A stretch of DNA of 34,986 nt, taken from positions 1 through 34,986 of the forward strand of contig JBKJNB010000003.1 of assembly GCA_046595995.1 (NCBI GenBank). Reading direction: 5' to 3'. This document shows, one piece after another, positions 28,571 through 34,986 of the stretch (positions within the stretch are counted from its first letter, which is position 1; each line of letters begins with the position of its first letter). The position numbers were made by a program, and so were the translations under genes. The notes below the pieces were generated by a model that made no database searches, had not been told where the DNA came from, and saw only the letters and a program-made list of their open reading frames with translations. This stretch comes from JAWXBR01 sp046595995 (GTDB lineage: Bacteria > Bacteroidota > Ignavibacteria > Kapaibacteriales > Kapaibacteriaceae).

Positions 28571-31441
28571 ATGCCCCCCCCTCCTACACCGGATTCCGGA
28601 GTCGAAAACCCGCAAAAGGTCCCAGTCCTTCGGACTATCGCAGTTCGCGGGGCTCGAGTCAACAATCTCAAGAACATCGACGTCGACATTCCCCGGAATG
28701 CACTTACGGTGATTACGGGCCTGTCAGGCTCGGGCAAATCGTCCTTAGCCTTTGACACGTTATACGCCGAGGGTCAGCGCAGATTCGTCGAGTCGTTAAG
28801 CGCGTACGCTCGCCAGTTTCTCGACCGCATGAACAAGCCAGACGTGGATAGCATTGCCGGACTGCCTCCGGCAGTCGCCATCCAACAGCAGACATTCTCA
28901 AAAAACCCCCGCTCGACCGTTGGTACAACCACAGAAATTTATGATTACCTCCGATTGCTTTTCGGTCGCATTGGTGTGGTGGTCGATAAGGATTCGGGTG
29001 AGGTAATCCGCAAGGACACCGCGGAGTCGGCGTCAGAAGAGATTCTGAAGCTCGCGGTGGGCACGAGGCTGTATGTGATGTACCAGTTGCCCGTTGAGCA
29101 TGCCGATGTTGCGGATGTACGGGATGGGCTCCTCGCACGGGGTTTTTCGCGCGTTGTGTTCGGGAAGGAAACAGCACCAACGGACATCGCGGAGATTACC
29201 GACCTTCCGAAGACCGGCGATGTGTTTGTGCTTGTCGATCGATTGGTGGTGTCCGCCGAAACGGAGTTGCGGACGAGGCTCATCGATTCCCTCGAAACTG
29301 CGCTCGATATTGGTAATGGTCGATGCATCGTGCGCACAATCGATCCATTCGCTGATCGATGGTTTTCTTCGCGTTTCGAAAGCGCACGCACACAAACGCA
29401 GTACATCGAGCCCGAACCGCGATTGTTTTCCTTTAACAATCCGTTCGGCGCATGCCCGGTGTGTCAAGGCTTTGGCCGTAGCGTCGGCATCGACGACAAC
29501 CTCGTGTTCCCTGATCGCGGTCTTAGCATTAAGCGCGGCGCTGTACATCCGTTCAGGGGTGAAACGTTTGGCTTGCATCTGAAGACCCTCCTTCGTGAAG
29601 CACCACGTGCGGACATTCCCACCGACAAGCCCCTTCACTCGCTTAGCAGCGAACAGCTAACTAAGGTTATGAAGGGTGTCGGCGAGTATATCGGTGTGGA
29701 TGGTTTCTTTAAGATGCTCGAGGAAAAATCGTACAAGACTCACTACCGCGTAATGCTCAGCAGGTATCGTGGGTACACGCGCTGTCATGCGTGTTCCGGC
29801 GCAAGGCTGAGAACTGCTGCAAGGCAAGTGTTCGTAGACGGACACAACATTCCACAGCTCGTGGTGATGACGCTTGAAGACGCACGAGACTACTTTGATG
29901 GCATGACGCTTTCTGTTCATGATGAGCAGATCGTTGCACAAATCGTGCTCGAGATTCGCAGACGCTTGCATCTTCTATGCGATATAGGCCTTGAGTATCT
30001 CACGCTAGACCGACTGTCTCACACACTATCTGGTGGGGAGTCGCAGCGCATCAATCTTGCGACTTCGCTTGGGTCTGCACTCGTTGGCACCCTATATGTG
30101 CTCGACGAACCCAGCATTGGTTTACATCCACGCGATACCGATAGGCTGCTGCGGATACTACAACGATTGCGTAGGCTTGGCAATACTGTCGTTGTGGTGG
30201 AGCATGACTTGGACGTCATCCGCAGTGCTGACCACGTTATCGACATTGGTCCAAAAGCTGGCGAGCACGGAGGGCATGTTGTGTTTAGTGGCGGCATGCA
30301 GATGATGCTTGATAAAGGCACTTCGCTGACAGCAGATTACCTCCGTGGCAAGCGTGAGGTGTCGGTAAAGACAACGTACCGCAAGGGTGACGGAAACCAC
30401 GTAATCGTACGCGCGCCGATGCATCACAACCTCAAGGGTGATGATTTGCATATCCCTCTTGGCTGCATGACGGTGGTAACGGGCGTGTCGGGCTCAGGTA
30501 AGAGTTCACTTGTACATGACGTGTTGTACACTGGGCTACAAAGGCTCATGGGCGGCTATGCCGGCGAGGTTGGAGTCTGTACCGCAATCGAAGGTACTGA
30601 GCATATTCAGAATGTAGAGATGATTGACCAGTCGCCGATAGGGCGCTCGTCGCGGTCAACGCCAGTCACGTACACGAAGGTGTTCGATGCCATTCGCGAT
30701 GTTTTCGCGAACACGCAGTCCGCAAAGCAACTCGGCTGGAAGGCCGGACACTTCTCGTTTAATGTTGCAGGTGGTCGGTGCGACGTGTGCGAAGGTGAGG
30801 GCGTTGTCACCATTGAGATGCAGTTTCTACCTGACATCGAGCTGCCGTGTGAGGCATGTAATGGCACGCGTTACAAACGCGAGGCACAGATCATTCAGTA
30901 CAAAGACAAGTCGATTATCGACGTGTTGCGCATGACCGTTGATGAGGCGTTGCACCACTTCGCTGGTGTCCAGAAAATTGTTTCAAAGCTTCGCCTGTTA
31001 CATACGGTAGGACTTGGATACATCAGATTGGGTCAGCCTTCTACGCACTTGTCCGGCGGTGAAGCGCAACGCGTCAAGCTTGCAACACACCTCGAGTCAT
31101 CCACGGATGGCCACGTTATGTTCATCTTTGATGAACCAACAACCGGATTGCATGTGCATGATGTGGCAGCGCTACTGAAGGCGTTTAATCAACTAGTTGA
31201 TAATGGCCACACACTTGTGGTTATCGAACACAACGTGCATGTTATGGCCGATGCCGACTGGATCATCGATCTTGGTTTAGAAGGAGGCGAAAAAGGGGGC
31301 CACATTATCGCTACTGGGACACCAAAGCAAATCGCGGGTGTCGCTGAATCCTACACTGGGCAGGCATTGAAGGTATTCTACGAACAGCATGGCATGAAAG
31401 TCGTAAAACGTCGTTCGGTAGTACAGAAGAGGTCGTCGTGA
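28571..31441 (+). CDS. uvrA: Excinuclease ABC subunit A
   Basis: Damage-recognition ATPase of nucleotide excision repair, 956 residues. Two ABC modules are present: Walker A GLSGSGKSS (50-58) with LSGGESQR in the first, and GVSGSGKSS with LSGGEAQRVKLA and FIFDEPTTGLH in the second. Cysteine pairs occur at CPVC (from 295), CHAC (from 405), and CDVCEGEGVV with CEACNGTRY in the second module, the DNA-contacting zinc finger. The first half of zinc finger 1 seen in E. coli UvrA is missing: the stretch before LFSFNNPFGACPVC has no CxxC. I recall this from Bacteroidota UvrA. The ATG at 28571 is chosen because TAGATTTG lies upstream and the 30 earlier codons have no UvrA character. Confidence 0.96.
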   Translation: MPPPPTPDSGVENPQKVPVLRTIAVRGARVNNLKNIDVDIPRNALTVITGLSGSGKSSLAFDTLYAEGQRRFVESLSAYARQFLDRMNKPDVDSIAGLPPAVAIQQQTFSKNPRSTVGTTTEIYDYLRLLFGRIGVVVDKDSGEVIRKDTAESASEEILKLAVGTRLYVMYQLPVEHADVADVRDGLLARGFSRVVFGKETAPTDIAEITDLPKTGDVFVLVDRLVVSAETELRTRLIDSLETALDIGNGRCIVRTIDPFADRWFSSRFESARTQTQYIEPEPRLFSFNNPFGACPVCQGFGRSVGIDDNLVFPDRGLSIKRGAVHPFRGETFGLHLKTLLREAPRADIPTDKPLHSLSSEQLTKVMKGVGEYIGVDGFFKMLEEKSYKTHYRVMLSRYRGYTRCHACSGARLRTAARQVFVDGHNIPQLVVMTLEDARDYFDGMTLSVHDEQIVAQIVLEIRRRLHLLCDIGLEYLTLDRLSHTLSGGESQRINLATSLGSALVGTLYVLDEPSIGLHPRDTDRLLRILQRLRRLGNTVVVVEHDLDVIRSADHVIDIGPKAGEHGGHVVFSGGMQMMLDKGTSLTADYLRGKREVSVKTTYRKGDGNHVIVRAPMHHNLKGDDLHIPLGCMTVVTGVSGSGKSSLVHDVLYTGLQRLMGGYAGEVGVCTAIEGTEHIQNVEMIDQSPIGRSSRSTPVTYTKVFDAIRDVFANTQSAKQLGWKAGHFSFNVAGGRCDVCEGEGVVTIEMQFLPDIELPCEACNGTRYKREAQIIQYKDKSIIDVLRMTVDEALHHFAGVQKIVSKLRLLHTVGLGYIRLGQPSTHLSGGEAQRVKLATHLESSTDGHVMFIFDEPTTGLHVHDVAALLKAFNQLVDNGHTLVVIEHNVHVMADADWIIDLGLEGGEKGGHIIATGTPKQIAGVAESYTGQALKVFYEQHGMKVVKRRSVVQKRSS

Positions 31442-31472
31442 GGCTCGCTGCCGTAGTAGAAGGGAGGTCGTA

Positions 31473-32525
31473 GTGTCACTCCGTTCTGCGCTGCGTATGA
31501 CCATCGTCCTCGTTGTACTAGTTGCCGCATGCTGGTATACATTACGCACTGTGGACATCGCAAGCCTGAGCCACAGCCTTGATGATGTTTCTTGGCTTAT
31601 CGTGGCCTGTGTCGTTCCCATCATCCTGGCTTCGCATTACGTACGTGCATTGCGGTGGGTAACGATTCTGTCACCAATCGTGCCGGTGCGCCGTGTATGG
31701 CCAGCACTCTCTGCAGTGCTCATTGGGTATGCCTCGAGCGTAATCGTTCCGCGTAGTGGCGAATTGCTTCGTCCATGGATATTTTCTCGTCGCACAGGCA
31801 TTCCTCTCGGCACTTCAATCAGTAGCGTTGTTGTTGAGCGCGTTGTCGACGTGCTGACTCTGCTGTGCGGCCTCGGCATAATGTTTGCTTTTCAACAAGA
31901 GCGCGTCCTGCGTGCTGTACCCGGCCTAACCACGGGCAGCTTGCTTATCTCTATCGTGCTGCCGGCGTTCATCTTAACCGTTGCCATTGTTCTGGTTGCA
32001 TTTACGTCGGTGGGACTTCGCGTCGCTGATATCGTGCGAAGGCGTGTTCATACACGCTTCGGCGAATGGCTGCATGTGATGATGACGCATGTACGGCAGG
32101 GGACCGCTGCAGTCCGAACGCCTGCTCTATGGATGCGCCTGATACTGCAGACTGTAATCATGTGGACGCTGTACGCCATTCCTTTGTGGCTCCTATTTAA
32201 AGCAATGCCGCTTACATCACTTGCATCGATGGATTTGGCCGATGCAGCGTTCATGCTCGTAATCCTATCTGTAGCCGTAACCATCGCACCTACTCCCGGC
32301 GCTATCGGTGTTTACCAGGGTTTCGCTCAGACAGCACTTGTTCAGGCATATGGCGCTACTGCCGCCGAGGGCCTGGCATTCGGCATCGCAGCATGGCTGG
32401 TCAACTACGGAGTCGCGCTCTTAAGCGGAGCTGTCTGCCTGGTGTTAGAGTTTAGATCCGGGCTTACAATTGCGTCATTCCGAAGAGTGCGCAGCGATGT
32501 GCGGGCGTCGTCCTCGCAGCAGTGA
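31473..32525 (+). CDS. Flippase-like/lysylphosphatidylglycerol synthase transmembrane-region protein
   Basis: Integral membrane protein of the LPG_synthase_TM (UPF0104, AglD-like) family, 350 residues with about eight membrane helices. Family features are LASHYVRALRWVTIL, LSAVLIGYASSVIVPRSGEL, the basic loop LLRPWIFSRRTGIPLGTS, the VVVERVVDVLTLL helix and TPGAIGVYQGF near the C-terminus. Members are linked to moving or modifying lipid-linked molecules; the substrate is unknown and no lysyl-transfer domain is attached. GTG start, with AGGGAGG about seven bases upstream, is convincing. It follows uvrA by 31 bases and may be co-transcribed with it. Confidence 0.86.
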   Translation: MSLRSALRMTIVLVVLVAACWYTLRTVDIASLSHSLDDVSWLIVACVVPIILASHYVRALRWVTILSPIVPVRRVWPALSAVLIGYASSVIVPRSGELLRPWIFSRRTGIPLGTSISSVVVERVVDVLTLLCGLGIMFAFQQERVLRAVPGLTTGSLLISIVLPAFILTVAIVLVAFTSVGLRVADIVRRRVHTRFGEWLHVMMTHVRQGTAAVRTPALWMRLILQTVIMWTLYAIPLWLLFKAMPLTSLASMDLADAAFMLVILSVAVTIAPTPGAIGVYQGFAQTALVQAYGATAAEGLAFGIAAWLVNYGVALLSGAVCLVLEFRSGLTIASFRRVRSDVRASSSQQ

Positions 32526-32530
32526 TCCCT

Positions 32531-32538
32531 TATCTTTG
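32531..32538 (+). promoter_or_regulatory. Bacteroidota-type -7 box (TATCTTTG) for the ferredoxin-NADP reductase gene
   Basis: TATCTTTG ends three bases before the ATG at 32542 and identifies that start over the in-frame ATG at 32470, which would overlap the upstream gene. Confidence 0.55.
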
Positions 32539-32541
32539 CAT

Positions 32542-33561
32542 ATGCTCAACCACCACACAACAGACGTCATAATCATCGGTGCCGGACCCTGCGGTCTCTT
32601 TGCCGTATTTGAAGCCGGCATGCTGAAGCTGCATTGTCATCTTATTGACTATCTCCCGCTACCCGGTGGACAGTGCGCTGAGATCTATCCAAAGAAGCCC
32701 ATCTATGACATTCCAGCGCATCCAAGTATTCTTGCAGGCGACTTAATCGGGAATCTCCTTAAGCAAATAGAACCATTCAAACCACGCTTTACGCTGGGTG
32801 AACGTGCGGAATCGCTTGAACAGTTGGAGGGCGGCCAGTTTCGTCTTACAACGCATGGTGGCGAGACAATCGAAGCACCGACCGTGTTGATCGCAGGTGG
32901 CCTAGGGTGTTTTGAACCGCGGAAACCAGCGTTGGATAACCTTGCTGCATTCGAAGACCATGGCGTAGACTACATCATCAAAGACCCCGAGAAGTACCGT
33001 GGCAAACACGTCGTAGTAGCAGGTGGCGGAGATTCTGCTCTCGATTGGACGATTGTACTTGCAGACATAGCTGCAAGTGTTGCGCTTGTGCATCGGAGTC
33101 AGACATTCAGAGCAGCACCTGATAGCCTTGCAAAGGCTCATGCACTAGCCCAATCCGGCAAAGTAACTTTACTTACAGATGCTCAAGTAACAGGTTTGCA
33201 AGGCAACGGACATCTCGAAAAAGTGACGATTGCCTTCGCCGACAGCTCGTCGATTGAACAACCAGCAGAGTATTTCATTCCGTTGTTTGGTCTCTCTCCG
33301 CGGCTCGGACCTATCGCCACATGGGGCTTAGGTATGGAACGTCATGGTGTGGCCGTAGACCCGCTCACATTCATGACAACGGTGCCTGGAGTATATGCAG
33401 TGGGGGATATCGCAGAATACCCGAACAAGTTGAAGCTTATTCTAAGCGGCTTTTATGAAGCAGCCGTAGCGTTGCATTCAGAATACCAGCGCTTGCATGG
33501 CGGCAAGAAGCACGTGATCAAATACACAACCATTACAGGTATAACAGGCTTCGACAGTTAG
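32542..33561 (+). CDS. Ferredoxin-NADP reductase, thioredoxin-reductase-like type
   Basis: FAD enzyme passing electrons between reduced ferredoxin and NADP(H). The 339 residues have an FAD-binding GAGPCG (13-18) after VIII, the LPGGQCAEIYPKKPIYDIPA segment, an NADP-binding GGGDSALDW, and the C-terminal FAD loop VYAVGDIAEYPNKLKLILSG. It lacks the CxxC redox pair of thioredoxin reductase, which separates this FNR family, known from Chlorobium tepidum and Bacillus (YumC), from true TrxB. The C-terminal extension (KHVIKYTTITGITGF) also fits this family. The upstream start at 32470 is rejected because it overlaps the flippase-like gene and a TATCTTTG box lies between. Convergent with the next gene, three bases apart. 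Confidence 0.92.
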   Translation: MLNHHTTDVIIIGAGPCGLFAVFEAGMLKLHCHLIDYLPLPGGQCAEIYPKKPIYDIPAHPSILAGDLIGNLLKQIEPFKPRFTLGERAESLEQLEGGQFRLTTHGGETIEAPTVLIAGGLGCFEPRKPALDNLAAFEDHGVDYIIKDPEKYRGKHVVVAGGGDSALDWTIVLADIAASVALVHRSQTFRAAPDSLAKAHALAQSGKVTLLTDAQVTGLQGNGHLEKVTIAFADSSSIEQPAEYFIPLFGLSPRLGPIATWGLGMERHGVAVDPLTFMTTVPGVYAVGDIAEYPNKLKLILSGFYEAAVALHSEYQRLHGGKKHVIKYTTITGITGFDS

Positions 33562-33564
33562 CCG

Positions 33565-34131
33565 TTACGTACTCTGACCTACACGGTTCGGGCTCAGAAC
33601 TAAGGCACGTGCGTATACGAGGATGGCTGTAAACAACCATGTAGACGCAAGCAGGTTTACGAAGAAACTGCCACCTTGGTCACGCGAAAACAGAAGTCCC
33701 GCTTCATAACAAGTAAGCAAACCAGTGAGATTCATGGGATACATTGTGCCGCCCGCCCAGACTCCGAAGTTCGTGACGAGGAAGAACATTACCGAAGCCA
33801 AGGCACCAGCACCAACTACTTGCTTCCAGCGCGCCAGTGCCTTCATTGCAATGCCCATGAGGACACCAAGGATCACCGCAGCGTAGACGTATAACGTCGT
33901 GTCATGAATCATCCAACCCGTGCCCAAAACGAGGCCGAGGACGATGTCGCTGATAACCATGGCAGCCAACGGTACAACGAACTGCAGAATTCGTGACTTC
34001 AATGAAAAGCCTGCGAACAAGGCAATGGCCAACACAGGAGTAAAGTTCGGCCAGTGCGGAATTAGTCTGCTAAACGCAACAAGCGCGATCAGGAGAATTG
34101 GGGTCCAATCCGAGGTGCGATTGTCGTTCAT
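33565..34131 (-). CDS. DUF6580-like integral membrane protein
   Basis: A 188-residue membrane protein with about five or six helices. The pattern RLIPHWPNFTPVLAIALFAG near the N-terminus, the central helix VVPLAAMVISDIVLGLVLG, FFLVTNFGVWAGGTMYPMNL and LTCYEAGLLFSRDQGGSFF match what I recall of DUF6580 proteins, which resemble substrate-binding (S-component) membrane proteins of vitamin importers. A transport role is only a guess, and no ECF transporter ATPase gene is near. The ATG at 34131 is chosen over a TTG nine codons earlier. It converges with the FNR gene, with three bases between the stops. Confidence 0.78.
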   Translation of the reverse strand: MNDNRTSDWTPILLIALVAFSRLIPHWPNFTPVLAIALFAGFSLKSRILQFVVPLAAMVISDIVLGLVLGTGWMIHDTTLYVYAAVILGVLMGIAMKALARWKQVVGAGALASVMFFLVTNFGVWAGGTMYPMNLTGLLTCYEAGLLFSRDQGGSFFVNLLASTWLFTAILVYARALVLSPNRVGQST

Positions 34132-34181
34132 AGGAGTACAGGATAGTGGAGAGTTCAAGTCGACAAATCGTTAGTTTACAT

Positions 34182-34208
34182 AATGCAGATTATATACCAG
34201 TCTGCATT
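34182..34208. repeat. Perfect 8-bp inverted repeat between sucC and the DUF6580-like gene
   Basis: AATGCAGA (34182-34189) and TCTGCATT (34201-34208) with an 11-base AT-rich loop. There is no T-run on either strand, so it is not a clear terminator; it could be an operator or an mRNA 3' stabiliser for sucC. Confidence 0.5.
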
Positions 34209-34233
34209 GGCCTACATGGGTGGCGTAATACAG

Positions 34234-34986
34234 CTACACAGTTGCGTTGTCAGCCACTTGGGGTACTGCGCTTAAAGCTTCTGTAACCTTGTCAGCAGCG
34301 TCCTGGAGTGTAGCGGCAACGAGGAAGTCGAGGCCTGATTGCTTCAGAATTTGGCGTGCTTCCTCAGCGTTTGTACCGTCGAGGCGAACTATTACCGGCA
34401 CGTCTACCTGCACCTGCTGTAAGGCTTGCAGGATACCATTTGCAACCCGATCGCAGCGCACAATGCCACCAAAGATATTCACGAGGACCGCCTTAACGTT
34501 GGGGTCTGACATCATGATCCGGAATGCATTAGCAATGCGTTCAACATTTGCTCCGCCGCCCACATCCAGAAAATTAGCAGGCCTACCGCCGGCATGCTGA
34601 ATGATGTCCATTGTTGCCATTGCCAACCCAGCACCGTTCACCATACATCCAACATTTCCGTCGAGCTTGATGTAGTTCAGGTTGAACTTGCCGGCCTCGA
34701 CTTCTAGAGGATCTTCTTCTTCGATATCACGCAGCGCAGCATACTCGGGATGACGATCAAGAGCGTTATCGTCTATGTTCACCTTCGCGTCAAGCGCCAT
34801 GAATTCACCGTCGGCAGTCATCACCAGCGGGTTAATCTCCATCATGCTGCAGTCCAATGTTTCATACGCCTTGTACAGCTTCTGAATAAACGAGACAAAG
34901 CTTTTGAACGACTGACCGCTAAGTCCAAGTCCAAAAGCCATCTTTCGCGCCTGATATGCACGAAGGGGCTGCCCCGCTGCAACATG
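34234..34986 (-). CDS. sucC: Succinyl-CoA ligase beta subunit, partial (5' end outside window)
   Basis: Beta chain of succinyl-CoA synthetase, converting succinyl-CoA to succinate with formation of ATP or GTP. The 250 visible residues continue off the right edge; the codons before the internal ATG at 34941 read PLRAYQARKMAFGLGL, a SucC segment, so the gene is not complete from that ATG. Seen motifs are METC-like SMMEINPLVMTADG and LDAKVNIDDNAL (metal and ATP grasp), GNVGCMVNGAGLAMATMDII, FLDVGGGANVERI and VLVNIFGGIVRCDRVANGI, the power-helix and CoA-ligase region that meets the alpha subunit. sucD is not visible. With kgd it covers two consecutive TCA steps. Confidence 0.95.
   Translation of the reverse strand, partial: HVAAGQPLRAYQARKMAFGLGLSGQSFKSFVSFIQKLYKAYETLDCSMMEINPLVMTADGEFMALDAKVNIDDNALDRHPEYAALRDIEEEDPLEVEAGKFNLNYIKLDGNVGCMVNGAGLAMATMDIIQHAGGRPANFLDVGGGANVERIANAFRIMMSDPNVKAVLVNIFGGIVRCDRVANGILQALQQVQVDVPVIVRLDGTNAEEARQILKQSGLDFLVAATLQDAADKVTEALSAVPQVADNATV

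Noticed and set aside
32470..32541. N-terminal extension of the FNR gene
   Set aside because: It overlaps the flippase-like gene, lacks family similarity, and a TATCTTTG box lies between it and the family-like start at 32542.
34182..34208. Inverted repeat as the sucC terminator
   Set aside because: No T-run follows on either strand; kept only as an inverted repeat.

Overview
The window looks like a stretch of core chromosome from a bacterium on the Bacteroidota/Chlorobiota side of the FCB group. A Kapabacteria- or Ignavibacteria-like lineage is my inference, not something the sequence proves. Supporting signs: short TAnnTTTG boxes of the Bacteroidota -7 promoter type lie just before several genes; the tmRNA tag reads GDNFGYRMAA, close to the Chlorobium tag as I remember it (ADDYSYAMAA); there is a thioredoxin-reductase-like ferredoxin-NADP reductase of the Chlorobium type; cmk sits next to ispH; UvrA lacks the first half of its first zinc finger; and there are OmpA proteins with TSP3 or PD40 repeats. 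I see no phage, IS element, CRISPR array, tRNA or rRNA gene.

Layout. 1-1346 (minus): phnC and a cut-off phnE, a phosphonate-type ABC importer. 1382-3005: an ECF sigma factor, an overlapping small membrane protein and a divergent DUF6249-like membrane protein, with a repeated GGGTTTCA element between them. 3058-5846 (plus): HAD phosphatase, cmk, ispH and the tmRNA gene ssrA with its terminator. 5885-8395 (plus): a GNAT acetyltransferase and a GH57 glycosidase. 8434-11716 (minus): an unusual single reading frame joining RecX to a secreted PD40/OmpA protein, then recA. 11897-17957 (plus): comEC, pgeF and a 1204-residue Kgd-type 2-oxoglutarate dehydrogenase that fuses E2 and E1 domains. 17954-21996 (minus): methylmalonyl-CoA mutase, a Ppx/GppA phosphatase and a secreted unknown. 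22064-28423 (minus): a TSP3-repeat OmpA porin, two TPR proteins, a CPBP protease, a HicB-like protein and rpmB. 28571-33561 (plus): uvrA, a flippase-like membrane protein and the ferredoxin-NADP reductase. 33565-34986 (minus): a DUF6580-like membrane protein and a cut-off sucC.

How the genes fit together. Kgd, methylmalonyl-CoA mutase and SucC all make or use succinyl-CoA, so oxidative TCA flux and propionate/methylmalonyl metabolism meet here. recA, recX, comEC and uvrA cover recombination, DNA uptake and repair. recA and comEC are divergent across about 180 bp that holds a TATTTTTG box and a perfect 8-4-8 palindrome, a candidate recA operator. The most unusual object is the RecX-signal peptide-PD40-OmpA reading frame: a cytoplasmic recombination regulator appears joined in frame to an envelope protein through an apparently cleavable signal peptide. 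Gaps between genes are all under 300 bases; what they hold is listed as promoters, terminators, palindromes or repeats.
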